Source: Saprospiraceae bacterium (GTDB lineage Bacteria > Bacteroidota > Bacteroidia > Chitinophagales > Saprospiraceae). From it: a stretch of 64,000 bases of DNA. Below are positions 1 to 10,720 of the stretch, in pieces (position 1 is the stretch's first letter; every line of letters starts with the position of its first letter). Made by a program: the position numbers and the translations under genes. The DNA lies in contig CATQHI010000003.1 in NCBI GenBank assembly GCA_958295895.1, positions 496,001 through 560,000 on the forward strand. Reading direction: 5' to 3'. The notes under the pieces were generated by a model. It saw only the letters and a program-made list of their open reading frames with translations. It was not told where the DNA came from and did no database searches.

Positions 1-1
1 T

Positions 2-382
2 AAGAGTGTAGACTGGAAGGATGCCGTACTCATCGGCATCGCTCAGGCCATCGCCATCCTACCCGGTATCAGTCGCTCGGGCGCCACCATTTCTACGAGC
101 GTACTGCTGGGCATCGACCGGGAGAAGTCGGCACGTTTTTCCTTCCTGATGGTCGTTCCACTCATCCTGGGCAAGATGGCTAAGGACTTACTCGATGGCG
201 ACTTTACGGCCACCAGTTCGGCGGTAGAGCTGTCGGTAGGCTTCGTGGCGGCTTTTCTGACGGGCATTGCTGCCTGTGTCTGGATGATCAAACTGGTCAA
301 AAAGGCAGAGTTGAAGTACTTCGCTTACTACTGCTTCACGGTAGCCCTTATCGTCCTTGCGATTAAATCGCTTACGGCTTAG
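2..382 (+). CDS. uppP: Undecaprenyl-diphosphatase UppP (BacA), C-terminal part
   Basis: The gene enters from the left edge; the last 126 residues are present. UppP is an integral inner-membrane enzyme that dephosphorylates undecaprenyl pyrophosphate to recycle the lipid carrier for peptidoglycan and other surface glycans. The visible part contains the family motif LPGISRSGATIS near residues 20-31, whose Arg and Ser residues belong to the active site, followed by three hydrophobic segments (VVPLILGKMA, the VGFVAAFLTGIAACVWMI stretch, and a C-terminal FTVALIVLAI). It ends 21 bp before truB, on the same strand. The start is outside the window. Confidence 0.93.
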   Translation, partial: KSVDWKDAVLIGIAQAIAILPGISRSGATISTSVLLGIDREKSARFSFLMVVPLILGKMAKDLLDGDFTATSSAVELSVGFVAAFLTGIAACVWMIKLVKKAELKYFAYYCFTVALIVLAIKSLTA

Positions 383-403
383 GTCCGGTACCTATATTTC
401 CCT

Positions 404-1110
404 ATGCTTTCTCCTACGACCAGCCCCCCCTTTGCCTTCCGGGAGGGGACCATGTTTCTGATCGACAAACCGCGGGGTTGGACCAGCTTCGATGTCGTCA
501 ACAAGCTGCGCTGGCGCATCCGCAAGCACCTGGGCGTAAAGAAATTCAAGGTCGGCCACGCCGGCACGCTAGATCCCATGGCTACCGGCCTACTTACTCT
601 CTGCGTCGGCCCCTGGACGAAGAAGCTCCAGGAGCTGGAAGGCCTCGGTAAAAGCTATACCGGATCGATCAGGCTGGGGGCTACTACCCCGTCTTACGAC
701 GCCGAGACGGAGGAGGATGCCCACTACCCTACCGACCACCTTAGCCTCGAACTGCTCCGGGAGCACGCTCAGCAGTTTACCGGCGCTATCGAGCAGGTGC
801 CGCCTATGTACTCCGCCATCAAGGTTAACGGCCAGCCGCTCTATAAGCGGGCCCGACGGGGGGAGACCGTCGAAGTGAAAGCCCGTACGGTGGAGGTGAG
901 TCAGTTTGACCTCAGCAATTTTACCGGGCGTCGGTTGATTTCGCGATCAGCTGTAGTAAGGGGACCTACATCCGTTCTTTAGCCCACGATCTGGCGCTGG
1001 CGGCGGGTAGTGGCGGGTACCTGACGGCGCTGCGACGCACGGCGGTAGGCCCGTACCGAGTGGAAGATTCCTGGGTGCTGGAGGAGTTGTTAGCGGCTAT
1101 TGAGGTGTAG
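404..1110 (+). pseudogene. truB: tRNA pseudouridine(55) synthase TruB, interrupted by one frameshift
   Basis: TruB isomerises U55 in the T-loop of tRNAs. The first frame carries the F-REGTMFLIDKPRGWTSFDVV opening typical of Bacteroidota TruB, the catalytic motif GHAGTLDP (Asp at about residue 57) and PPMYSAIKVNG. Just after FTGRR, near 932-936, the frame is lost. The expected continuation (DFAISCSKGTYIRSLAHDLA, then AVGPYRVEDSW) is read in another frame up to a TAG at 1108-1110. One missing base, most simply a G in a GGG run, explains it. The repaired protein is about 235 residues, a normal size. This may be a sequencing or assembly error and not a real lesion. The start at 404 is preferred over the ATG at 449 because the FREG segment is family-typical. 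Confidence 0.85.
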
Positions 1111-1128
1111 CGACAGCTTGAGCCGTCG

Positions 1129-2616
<1,488 letters not shown>

Positions 2617-2669
2617 GATCGGCGATGGGTGTGTGTGCCACAATATAAGTACCCCCGTACGAGGCCCGC

Positions 2670-3884
2670 CTAGACCCGCTCGGCCACTATAAGCTGCTCG
2701 TAACGCTGCAGCAGCCGCTGGGCTAGCTCGCGGCGATCGTAATGCCGGTAGAAGGCAGCGTGGGCGTTACGGCCGATTTGCTCCAACTTGCGGCCGCGGC
2801 GAATACAGTCCTCGATGGCCAGCAGAAACTGGGCGGCCGTATCGGCAATGAAGAGGTCGCGGCGGTTGCGCGCCCGGATGCCCTCCAGCCCCACGGTGGT
2901 CGTGATAACGGTACGGCCCAGCGACATGGCCTCCAGAATCTTGGCCCGCATACCACTTCCACTGAGCAGGGGAACGATACTGATGCTGTGCGCCGAGACA
3001 AAGGAGCAGCTATCGGCCACCTCGCCGTGCACCACGACCCGGTCCATCCTCAGCTGCTGAATGGCGTGGGGCATATTGCGGCCAGCAATATGAAACTCCA
3101 GGTCCGGAAAGCGGGCGTGCAGTTGCGGCCAGACGTCGTTCAAAAACCACTGCAGGCCCTCCAGATTGGGCAGCCAGTCCAGCGAGCCGATAAAGTGCAG
3201 GCTGGGCGCCGTGGCGTAGCTGTCGTAGGTGGGCGGACCGCACTTGGTCTCCAGCCCGATGGGGAGTACGAAGGTCTCGCTGCGGCAGCCCAGTCGCTCG
3301 AAGTGCTTCTTATCGCGCGGCGTGATCGGCAGCAGTAGGTCGTACTGATTGAGCTGACTGCGCTCGTAGTCCCGCAACTGCTTCGTGAGGTGGCGCAGGT
3401 ACCAGCGTTTGGGGGCAAAGCTGATATTCTCGCTACAGCGCTCCCAGATTTCGTGCTCTACGTTGTGGGAGCGCATGACGACCTGGGCGTTGGACAGCCG
3501 GCGGATGGTACTCAGATAGGGCGCTAGGTACAGCGTTTCGAGCTGGACGATATCGAAGGTGGCCTCCCGGAGCCAGGCGCTCAGGGCCTCCCGGTAGGTA
3601 TCCTGGTCGAAGCGGCTGATGTGGTAGGAGGTACCCCGTACCAGATTGGCTACGGCATCGACGGGGCTGATGGCGTTGTCGACCGCCACGGTACGCACCT
3701 CCTGGTAGTGATCCATTTCCTCGGGCAGATCGGTACCGGCGAAGTAGTGCTTGGAGGTATTCATCGCCAGCAGGCTGACCCGACAGCCTAGCTCGCTGAG
3801 GCTTTTCGTAAGTCCGTGGATGGCCAGGCTCTCCCCGTCCTTCAGGGGGAAGGGAAACTTCTTAGTCAGGACGAGTAGGTTCAT
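2670..3884 (-). CDS. Glycosyltransferase family 4-like protein
   Basis: A 404-residue GT-B-fold glycosyltransferase that would transfer a sugar from a nucleotide-sugar donor in the cytoplasm. The N-terminus MNLLVLTKKFPFPLKDGE is the usual first beta strand and glycine-containing loop. The centre has VMRSHNVEHEIWER and the inter-domain segment LHFIGSLDWLPNLEGLQWF. The C-terminal nucleotide-sugar site reads VPLLSGSGMRAKILEAMSLGRTVI (residues about 310-333), where the Glu is the family's conserved acidic residue. The frame is open upstream, but the ATG at 3884 fits the family start. The acceptor sugar cannot be told from sequence. The gene stands alone, without other polysaccharide genes beside it. 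Confidence 0.87.
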   Translation of the reverse strand: MNLLVLTKKFPFPLKDGESLAIHGLTKSLSELGCRVSLLAMNTSKHYFAGTDLPEEMDHYQEVRTVAVDNAISPVDAVANLVRGTSYHISRFDQDTYREALSAWLREATFDIVQLETLYLAPYLSTIRRLSNAQVVMRSHNVEHEIWERCSENISFAPKRWYLRHLTKQLRDYERSQLNQYDLLLPITPRDKKHFERLGCRSETFVLPIGLETKCGPPTYDSYATAPSLHFIGSLDWLPNLEGLQWFLNDVWPQLHARFPDLEFHIAGRNMPHAIQQLRMDRVVVHGEVADSCSFVSAHSISIVPLLSGSGMRAKILEAMSLGRTVITTTVGLEGIRARNRRDLFIADTAAQFLLAIEDCIRRGRKLEQIGRNAHAAFYRHYDRRELAQRLLQRYEQLIVAERV

Positions 3885-3963
3885 ACTAGGGTGGCGTGGC
3901 GGGGCGAAGGTCTTCTGTACACTCTGATAAGCACAGGTAGCCAAACGTTGCCCCGCCGCAAAA

Positions 3964-5814
3964 TTATTCCCAACGGTCGTTGGCGGGGTCGTCGTCGTAC
4001 ATCCTGCCCCGTGCATTGAGCCGCACGGACTGAATGGCTCGTTGGTCAAGGTCGAGCGTAAAGAAATAGTTCGGTGCCGTCCACCCCCAGTCGGGTAGAA
4101 CCGTCCAGTTTGTCGCATAGGCGGGCCGTGGTTTTTCACCGCGTAGGATCTGGGGCGCGATGTAGTAGTACTGCTCCGTACTATCCTTCAGGGTCACGGT
4201 CACCTCCAGGGGCATCGGCATCCGTCCCAGCCGCTGCAGCTCGATGCGGGTCTGGATACCGCTACTGTCCACATCGACCACGTCGGCCACGGCGTAATCG
4301 GCATAGTTGGTGCCGTTGATCCAGTATTCCCGGTACCAGTCTAGCTCCAGCCCACTGCACTTTTCGGCCACACGGATGAAGTCGTTGGGGTTGGGGTGCT
4401 TGAAGCGCCAGTCGTGGTAGTACCGCTTCAGGGTACAAGCAAAGGCCTCCTCGCCGATGATGTAGCGCAGCTGCTCCAGGAAGACCGCTCCGTTGGTGTA
4501 ACTCGCCACGCCGTAGGCGGCATTGGTGGCAAAGTGGTCGGCGTGCGTACTCAGCGGCTCCTGTAGTCCGGTGCTACGGAAGCCCCGCAGGCTCTCGTAG
4601 GTGCGCTCGTGCGGATTTTCGGCTACCTCTCCCGGGAGGAGCCCCTCGCCCCGCAGCTGGTTCATCACCTCGTTGCTGGCCCAGCTCGTGAAGCCCTCGT
4701 CCATCCAGGCGTAGAGGCTCTCGTTGGTGCCCATCAGCATCTGGTACCAGGTGTGCATCAACTCGTGCACGGATACGCCGACCAGGCTCGTCATGCTGCG
4801 CTGCCCGGTGATGAGCGTGGCCATGGGGTACTCCATGCCCCCGTCGCCCCCCTGGATGAAGCTGTACTGCTTATAGGGATAAGGCCCGTAGTGGGCGTTG
4901 ATGTAGGCAAAGGCCGAGTCCATGATCGGCGGCAGCGCCCGCCAGTTTTCGGTGGTTTCCTCACCGGGCTGGTAGAAGAAGTTGAGCGTGGTACCGTCCG
5001 ACCGCCGCAGCGTATCGTGGGCGTAGTCGGGGTCGGCCGCCCACACGAAATCATGCACATTGGGGGCTACGAAATGGTAGCTTAGCCGGGTCGGCCGCTC
5101 AGTCGGGTCGGGCGCGTAGCCGTAGCCGATCTCCTCCGGGTTCTGCAGGTAGCCGGTACCCCCGACCACGTACTTGCTATCGATATTTATGGTCACGTCA
5201 AAATCGCCCCATACCCCGTAGAACTCCCGGCCGATGTACGGATTGGCGTGCCAGCCCTGGTAGTCGTACTCGGCCAGTTTAGGGTACCACTGCGCCATGC
5301 TGTAGTCGATGCCCTCGGCGTTGTCGCGGCCGCTGCGGCGGATCTGCAGCGGCACCTGGGCGTCCCAGCTCATGGTGAATACGGTGCTATCTCCCGGCAG
5401 GATCGGCTCGGCCAGGGTCACCTCCAGGATGGTTTCGGCTTCGTTATAGGTGAGCGCCTGCCCGTCCTGTTCCAGCGTCTTTACCCGCAGGTAGCCGATC
5501 TCAGCTGGAGTGAGCTTACTGATGCGGTCGTTCACGCGGTCGTCGGCATCCGGCAGGGTAAGGTTGCGCAGGTCCATCTGGCTCCCCGGTTGAAAGGCGT
5601 TGAAGTACAGGTGGTAAAACACCCGGTCGAGGGTATCCGGCGAGTTATTGTGGTAGGTCAGTCGCTGGGTACCGGCGTACTGGTGGGCGGCGGCGTCGAA
5701 GTCAATGTCCATTACGTACCCCACCCGTTGCTGCCAGCGGTCGGGCTGCGCAAACAAAAGGGCGGGGCCGCAGGTGCAAAGCAGGAGGAACAGGCGGTAG
5801 AAAGCTTGTGGCAC
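3964..5814 (-). CDS. Secreted M1-family zinc metallopeptidase
   Basis: A 616-residue exported aminopeptidase-like enzyme. The N-terminal hydrophobic stretch LFLLLCTCGPALLFAQ is a signal peptide with a likely cut before Gln. The catalytic core has GGMEYP (counterpart of the M1 exopeptidase GAMEN motif), the zinc site HELMH, and the third ligand Glu 18 residues later in WMDEGFTSW. M1 enzymes remove N-terminal residues from peptides; exact specificity is unknown. The GTG at 5814 is preferred as start because it directly precedes the signal peptide; the open frame continues to a TTG at 5889. A -7-like TACCTTCG lies at 5839-5832. The signal peptide region is encoded by a copy of the dispersed 18-bp repeat. 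Confidence 0.9.
   Translation of the reverse strand: MPQAFYRLFLLLCTCGPALLFAQPDRWQQRVGYVMDIDFDAAAHQYAGTQRLTYHNNSPDTLDRVFYHLYFNAFQPGSQMDLRNLTLPDADDRVNDRISKLTPAEIGYLRVKTLEQDGQALTYNEAETILEVTLAEPILPGDSTVFTMSWDAQVPLQIRRSGRDNAEGIDYSMAQWYPKLAEYDYQGWHANPYIGREFYGVWGDFDVTINIDSKYVVGGTGYLQNPEEIGYGYAPDPTERPTRLSYHFVAPNVHDFVWAADPDYAHDTLRRSDGTTLNFFYQPGEETTENWRALPPIMDSAFAYINAHYGPYPYKQYSFIQGGDGGMEYPMATLITGQRSMTSLVGVSVHELMHTWYQMLMGTNESLYAWMDEGFTSWASNEVMNQLRGEGLLPGEVAENPHERTYESLRGFRSTGLQEPLSTHADHFATNAAYGVASYTNGAVFLEQLRYIIGEEAFACTLKRYYHDWRFKHPNPNDFIRVAEKCSGLELDWYREYWINGTNYADYAVADVVDVDSSGIQTRIELQRLGRMPMPLEVTVTLKDSTEQYYYIAPQILRGEKPRPAYATNWTVLPDWGWTAPNYFFTLDLDQRAIQSVRLNARGRMYDDDPANDRWE
5761..5778 (-). repeat. Dispersed repeat copy, GCGGCCCCGCC type
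   Basis: Exact TGCACCTGCGGCCCCGCC on the minus strand. It is in sense with the M1 peptidase and encodes the Cys-Thr-Cys-Gly-Pro-Ala of its signal peptide. Similarity to other copies continues upstream as GCTT. Confidence 0.85.
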
Positions 5815-5967
5815 GGAGATCGAATTTTGTGCGAAGGTAATTTGACTCCCGCTTTTGCGTATGGCCTGAGAATCAGCTACCAAGTCCAAGTGTTCTCGTC
5901 GCGGTCACTGCGCTAGGCGGTGCCTTACTTTTTAGCCGGGTGAACATAATACCCACGAACCCACCTA

Positions 5968-6006
5968 TTGTGAATAGAGGAACCACCCAAACACTATTAT
6001 TCACAA
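5968..6006. promoter_or_regulatory. Inverted repeat upstream of the membrane-protein gene
   Basis: TTGTGAATA at 5968-5976 is matched perfectly by TATTCACAA at 5998-6006 across a 21-nt spacer, in an AT-rich patch just before the ATG at 6024. It could be an operator with two half-sites or an RNA hairpin in the leader. The arms are only 9 bp, so chance is possible. Confidence 0.35.
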
Positions 6007-6023
6007 CCACCATTCTCTCCCTT

Positions 6024-7094
6024 ATGGCCATTTCTACTAACCCCACACCTGCTCCCGCGCCGCGCCGCCCCATTCGCGACACCGCCGAGACCTACCCCCT
6101 CGAATACGCTGCCTTCAATCGGGTACGCTGGGGGGCCATCATCGCCGGTACGCTGATCGCTATCGCGGTAAGCTTCGCGCTCAACCTGCTGGGTGTGGGT
6201 ATTGGGCTAAGCTCCATCAATCCGACCACCGAGGCCAACCCCTTTTCCGGCATTGGCACCGGGGCTATCATTTGGTACGTCATCGCTAACCTGATTGCGC
6301 TGTTCGTGGGGGGGTACGTAGCCGGCAGACTCGCGGGATTTCCCAAAGAGACTACGGCCGGACTACACGGGGTACTGGCCTGGGCGCTGTTCACCCTGCT
6401 GAGCCTGTACATTCTCAATTCCGCGGTAGGCCGCGTCTTCAACATTGTTGGTTCCACCATCTCCACCGTGGCCTCGGCTACGGGTAGTGCGGTGGGGGCT
6501 GCCGTACCGGATGACCTCGGCCAGCGCATCGAGCAGGGGCTACAGAATTCGGACATCAGCCTGCAGGACATCCGCCGTGAGGCCTTTCAACTCCTAGAGG
6601 ACACGGGAAAGCCCGCTCTCGATCCCGACAACCTGGAGCAGGATGCCCAGGCTGCAGCCAACACCGTAGAGCGTAACGCGGGTGACGTAGCCAGTAGCCC
6701 CTACGGAGCCGGTCGTGAGATTAACGACGTCATCGACCGGATCGCCCAACGCGGGGAAAACGTGGTCAACGCCGCCGATAAGGATGCACTGGTGAATGTC
6801 ATCGTAGCCCGCACCGATCAAACGGAGGCCGAGGCTCGCCGTACCGTCGACGGTTGGGCGCAGCAGTACCAGGAAGCAAGGGCCGCCGCCGGACAAAAGC
6901 TCGAACAGCTGGGTCAGACGGCCGAGGAAGTGGGGGGTGATGTAGCCGACACGCTGGCTACCGCCTCGATTCTCGGATTTCTCGGCCTGCTGGCAGGTGC
7001 CGGGGCGGCTTTCTTCGGGGGTACACTGGGTCGGACCCATGACCTCACGCTTTCCGCTGACGGCAAGACGGTAAATGCCGCCGACGTAAGTTAG
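6024..7094 (+). CDS. Membrane protein of unknown function with amphipathic central region
   Basis: 356 residues, family not recognised. A Pro/Ala-rich N-terminus is followed by a TM segment (WGAIIAGTLIAIAVSFALNLLGVGIGL), a second (IIWYVIANLIALFVGGYVAGRLAG) and a third (GVLAWALFTLLSLYIL). A long polar, Ala/Glu/Gln-rich region follows (about residues 160-305, containing EAEARRTVDGWAQQY). The C-terminus has one more hydrophobic segment (ILGFLGLLAGAGAAFFGGTLG). The pattern resembles the YrzE-like/TIGR04086 type of membrane proteins with a soluble loop, which is only an impression. The ATG at 6024 is chosen because the preceding open frame is compositionally unlike a coding start. It stands alone, followed by a promoter for the next gene. 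Confidence 0.75.
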   Translation: MAISTNPTPAPAPRRPIRDTAETYPLEYAAFNRVRWGAIIAGTLIAIAVSFALNLLGVGIGLSSINPTTEANPFSGIGTGAIIWYVIANLIALFVGGYVAGRLAGFPKETTAGLHGVLAWALFTLLSLYILNSAVGRVFNIVGSTISTVASATGSAVGAAVPDDLGQRIEQGLQNSDISLQDIRREAFQLLEDTGKPALDPDNLEQDAQAAANTVERNAGDVASSPYGAGREINDVIDRIAQRGENVVNAADKDALVNVIVARTDQTEAEARRTVDGWAQQYQEARAAAGQKLEQLGQTAEEVGGDVADTLATASILGFLGLLAGAGAAFFGGTLGRTHDLTLSADGKTVNAADVS

Positions 7095-7140
7095 TCACCT
7101 ACCGATCCAGCGGCCCGAAGCTGTATAGGGCATCCCTTCC

Positions 7141-7148
7141 TATCTTTG
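7141..7148 (+). promoter_or_regulatory. Bacteroidota -7 box upstream of the DUF6580 gene
   Basis: TATCTTTG followed by C matches the Bacteroidota housekeeping -7 consensus TAnnTTTG, 19 nt before the ATG at 7168. No TTG is seen at the ideal -33 distance. Confidence 0.5.
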
Positions 7149-7167
7149 CGACTCGCAAGACTGACGT

Positions 7168-7746
7168 ATGCCCACACCCCAACCCCGCCGCCGTACTTAC
7201 GTATCCGTACTCATCGGGCTCATCGTGCTCGCCGCCGCCAGTCGGCTCCTCCCCCACTGGCCCAACTTCGGACCCGTCGGTGCGATGGCTCTGTTCGGAG
7301 CAGCGACTTTTCCCCGAAAGTGGATGGCCTGGGTGGTACCCTTTTTGGCCCTTTACCTGAGTGACCTGGTGCTGAATAACGTGCTGTATAGCGAATACTA
7401 CACCGGATTTTACTGGGGCTTCAATAGCGGGGTGTACCTGGGATTTTCCCTCACGGTAGCTTTGAGCTTTGGCCTGCTTCGCGGTAGGGAATTTAGCTGG
7501 CTGCGGCTGGGCGGGGTGATACTAGGGACTACGCTACTGTTTTTTCTGCTCACTAACTTCGGCACCTGGCTGGGCTCGTCGTTCTATCCACAGTCGGTGG
7601 CGGGACTGCTGGCGGCCTACGCCGCAGGGCTTCCCTTCCTTCTCAGTAGCCTGGCGGGTGACCTCTTCTTCGCCGGTGTACTCTTCGGCGGGGCGCGTTA
7701 CCTGAGTTTCACCGGTCGCCCCATCACCGAACCGGAGGGCATCTAG
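7168..7746 (+). CDS. DUF6580-family membrane transport-like protein
   Basis: 192 residues with about six hydrophobic segments. The motif NFGPVGAMALFGAATFPRKW followed by PFLALYLSDLVLNN matches the DUF6580 family of putative transport proteins, which resembles ECF-transporter S components. The substrate is unknown. No energising ECF ATPase genes are nearby, so it may act alone or with distant partners. It starts at the ATG at 7168 behind a good -7 box and is followed by the DUF481 gene after 5 bp, so the two probably share a transcript. Confidence 0.8.
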   Translation: MPTPQPRRRTYVSVLIGLIVLAAASRLLPHWPNFGPVGAMALFGAATFPRKWMAWVVPFLALYLSDLVLNNVLYSEYYTGFYWGFNSGVYLGFSLTVALSFGLLRGREFSWLRLGGVILGTTLLFFLLTNFGTWLGSSFYPQSVAGLLAAYAAGLPFLLSSLAGDLFFAGVLFGGARYLSFTGRPITEPEGI

Positions 7747-7751
7747 GGGTT

Positions 7752-8522
7752 ATGAAGTGGAGCGGCTGGTGGGTAGTCGTAGTGCTGGCGGGGGTCCTTT
7801 CCTGCACCTGCGTACGCGCCCAGATTGTAAACATAGAGGACCAACGGCGGGGATTCGATACCCTGGGCTGGTACGGGCAAATTGACCTGGGCGGCAACCT
7901 GACGCGCAACCAGAATAAAGTGGTGAGTCTAAACGGCAACGTGCGCGTGGACCGTAAGGGGACTAATCAGGCGCTCCTGGCGCTGGCCGACTACCGGCTG
8001 GTACAGGTAAGTGGAAACAACGCCCTAAATGCGGGCTTCTTGCACCTACGCTACGCGCGCTACCTGAGCGAGGTATGGCGCTGGGAGGCCTTTACGCAGG
8101 TGCAGTACAATGAGCAGTTGCGCCTGGGTCTGCGTACACTCATCGGTACCGGCCCACGGCTTAAGCTGATTTCCAGCGGGAAAAATCGGGTCTACCTGGG
8201 GATACTGTACATGTACGAATACGATGAGGTAGCCGAGGGCACCATCACCTACCGCGACCACCGGCTGAGTAGCTACCTGAGCTTTTCGCTCTTTCCCCTG
8301 CCCAACGTGGTGGTCAACAACACGACCTATTACCAACCGGTGATCCCGGATTTCCGGCTGCCGCGGCTGTCGAGTATTACCTCCCTGAGTGTGCGGCTGA
8401 CCGACCGGTTAGCCTTTAATACCAAATACAGCATCACCCACGACGCGCTACTGGTGCAGGGACTGGAGGACGTACCGGCCACGACCTACGAATGGAGCAA
8501 TGGATTGCGGTATAGTTTCTAA
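7752..8522 (+). CDS. DUF481 family outer-membrane beta-barrel protein
   Basis: 256 residues with a signal peptide ending VLSCTCVRAQ, probably cut after Ala. The rest is alternating aromatic/polar strands (GWYGQIDLGGNLTRNQNKV, WRWEAFTQVQYNEQ, YEWSNGLRYSF). It ends in an aromatic residue, as expected for a beta-barrel folded by the BAM machinery. Layout and motifs fit DUF481 (YdiY-like) proteins, whose role is poorly known. It lies in a tight run with the DUF6580 gene before it and prolyl oligopeptidase 9 bp after it. The signal peptide coincides with a copy of the dispersed repeat. Confidence 0.82.
   Translation: MKWSGWWVVVVLAGVLSCTCVRAQIVNIEDQRRGFDTLGWYGQIDLGGNLTRNQNKVVSLNGNVRVDRKGTNQALLALADYRLVQVSGNNALNAGFLHLRYARYLSEVWRWEAFTQVQYNEQLRLGLRTLIGTGPRLKLISSGKNRVYLGILYMYEYDEVAEGTITYRDHRLSSYLSFSLFPLPNVVVNNTTYYQPVIPDFRLPRLSSITSLSVRLTDRLAFNTKYSITHDALLVQGLEDVPATTYEWSNGLRYSF
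7803..7820 (+). repeat. Dispersed repeat copy, GCGTNCGCGCC type
   Basis: TGCACCTGCGTACGCGCC in sense within the DUF481 gene. It encodes the Cys-Thr-Cys-Val-Arg-Ala of the signal peptide. Confidence 0.8.
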
Positions 8523-8531
8523 CTTAGGCGG

Positions 8532-10712
8532 ATGGATAAACTATTCCTCCCCCTCCTGCTTTGTACGCTGCTAGTGGCTTCCTGTACCCCCGAAACGAAA
8601 TCCACCACCATGCGCAGCGCTGACTACCCCGCCATCCCGGTCTCCTACCCCGAGACGCGAACGGACTCCACGGCCGATGATTACTTCGGCACCACGGTAC
8701 CCGACGAGTACCGCTGGCTGGAAGACGATAACAGTGCCGAGACCAAGGCCTGGGTCCAGGAAGAGAATAAGGCTACCTTCGGCTACCTAGAGCAAATCCC
8801 CTTCCGCCAGGCCATCGAGGAGCGGCTGACCGAGCTGGTGAATTACCCACGGCTGTCCAGTCCCTATAAGGTGGGCAAGTACTACTTCTACTCCAAAAAC
8901 GACGGACTGCAGAACCAGTCGGTGATCTACTACAAGGAGGGTATGGACGGCCCCGAGATGGTCTTCATCGACCCCAATGCCCTCAACGCCGAGGGCACGA
9001 CCAGCATCAATCTACTCGGCGCCGATAAGCAGAACCGTTACATGGCATATAGCCGCAGCGATGCCGGCAGCGACTGGACCAAGATCTACATTCGCGAGAT
9101 CGCCACTAACCAGGACCTTGACGACGAGCTCGAGTGGGTTAAATTCAGCGGAGCGGGCTGGTACGGCGACGGATTTTTCTACAGCCGCTACCCCGCCCCG
9201 GCCGCGGGGGAGGTGCTCAAGGGCAATAATACCAACCACTCGGTGTACTTTCACCGCCTGGGCGAGCCCCAGCGCACCGACCGCCTGGTGTACGAGGACC
9301 AGGCTAACCCCAACTACTACCACTACGGGGGTACCAGCGAGGACGAGGACTACTTCATCATGTACGCCGCCCCGGGCACCGACGGCTTTGCGACCTACTA
9401 CCTGCCGCTTGATGGCAGTGGTACCCTCCCGGCGAAGATCGAACCCATCGCGCTGTTTTCGGATACGAAGAATAAGAGTCAGGTCGTGCACACTGCCGGC
9501 CGCGACTTCTGGGTACACACCGACATCGGTGCCCCTAATTACCGCCTGGTCAAAATCAACCTAGACAAACCGGGGAAGAGCAACTGGACCGAGGTCATCC
9601 CGGAGGCGGAGAATCTACTACAGGGCGTCAATACCGGCGGCGGCTACCTCTTCGCTAACTACCTAGAGCAGGCCACCGACCGCTACTACCGGCTCAATTA
9701 CGACGGCGACGATAAGACCGTCATCGAGCTGCCCGGTGTGGGCTCGGCCGGGGGCTTTGGGGGTAAGGAGGACGAAAAGGAACTCTTTTACGTCTACACC
9801 AGCTTCATTTACCCGCCCACGATATTTTCCTACGACGTAGATACCAACGAGAGCAAGCCCTTCTTTCAGCCGGAGCTCAAGTTCGACCCCGCTGACTACG
9901 AAGAAAAGCAGCTGACCTATACCAGCAAGGACGGGACGGAGGTGACCATGTTCCTGGTACATAAAAAGGGACTGGAGCTAGACGGTGAAAACCCTACCTA
10001 CCTGTATGGCTACGGGGGATTCAATATCAGTCTGTCACCGAGTTTCAGCGCCATGCGCATCCCACTACTCGAAAACGGCGGCGTATTCGCCATGGCGAAC
10101 CTGCGCGGCGGCGGGGAGTACGGAGAGGAATGGCACCAGGGGGGAATGCTCAAGAACAAGCAGAACGTATTTGACGACTTCATTGCCGCCGGCGAGTACC
10201 TCATCGCGCAGGGGTACACCAGTAAGGAGAAGCTCGCCATTGCCGGAGGCTCTAACGGTGGACTACTCGTTGGGGCGGCCATGACGCAGCGGCCCGACCT
10301 ATTCGCCGTGGCCTTCCCGGCCGTGGGCGTGATGGACATGCTACGCTACCACAAGTTTACCGTCGGCAAGGGCTGGATCCCGGAGTACGGGAGCAGCGAG
10401 GACTCCAGCATGTTCCCCGTACTGCGCGCCTACAGTCCGCTGCATAATCTGGAGCCAGGCACCGACTATCCCGCCACCATGATCACCACGGCCGACCATG
10501 ACGACCGCGTAGTACCGGCCCACAGCTTTAAGTACGCGGCAAAACTGCAGGCGGATCAGGCGGGGGATAAGCCCGTGCTAATCCGCGTAGAAACCGACGC
10601 CGGCCACGGGGCGGGCAAACCCATCAGCAAGTCGATCGAGGAGCAGACCGACATGTGGAGCTTCTTTTTCTACAATACCGATGCGCCGGTCAGCTACGCC
10701 GTGAAGGGCTAG
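8532..10712 (+). CDS. Prolyl oligopeptidase (S9A), lipoprotein
   Basis: 726 residues. The lipobox LLVASC near residue 18 predicts an exported lipoprotein. The N-terminal seven-bladed propeller is followed by the alpha/beta-hydrolase domain. The nucleophile is in GGSNGGLL, the Asp in the TADHDDRVVP region and the His in DAGHGAGKP; the domain also has the family segment LYGYGGFNISLSPSF. Such enzymes cleave peptides of up to about 30 residues after proline. Periplasmic or surface peptide use is likely given the lipid anchor. It is last in the run starting at 7168 and converges on the kinase gene with an 8-bp gap. Confidence 0.94.
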   Translation: MDKLFLPLLLCTLLVASCTPETKSTTMRSADYPAIPVSYPETRTDSTADDYFGTTVPDEYRWLEDDNSAETKAWVQEENKATFGYLEQIPFRQAIEERLTELVNYPRLSSPYKVGKYYFYSKNDGLQNQSVIYYKEGMDGPEMVFIDPNALNAEGTTSINLLGADKQNRYMAYSRSDAGSDWTKIYIREIATNQDLDDELEWVKFSGAGWYGDGFFYSRYPAPAAGEVLKGNNTNHSVYFHRLGEPQRTDRLVYEDQANPNYYHYGGTSEDEDYFIMYAAPGTDGFATYYLPLDGSGTLPAKIEPIALFSDTKNKSQVVHTAGRDFWVHTDIGAPNYRLVKINLDKPGKSNWTEVIPEAENLLQGVNTGGGYLFANYLEQATDRYYRLNYDGDDKTVIELPGVGSAGGFGGKEDEKELFYVYTSFIYPPTIFSYDVDTNESKPFFQPELKFDPADYEEKQLTYTSKDGTEVTMFLVHKKGLELDGENPTYLYGYGGFNISLSPSFSAMRIPLLENGGVFAMANLRGGGEYGEEWHQGGMLKNKQNVFDDFIAAGEYLIAQGYTSKEKLAIAGGSNGGLLVGAAMTQRPDLFAVAFPAVGVMDMLRYHKFTVGKGWIPEYGSSEDSSMFPVLRAYSPLHNLEPGTDYPATMITTADHDDRVVPAHSFKYAAKLQADQAGDKPVLIRVETDAGHGAGKPISKSIEEQTDMWSFFFYNTDAPVSYAVKG

Positions 10713-10720
10713 TGGCTCCG

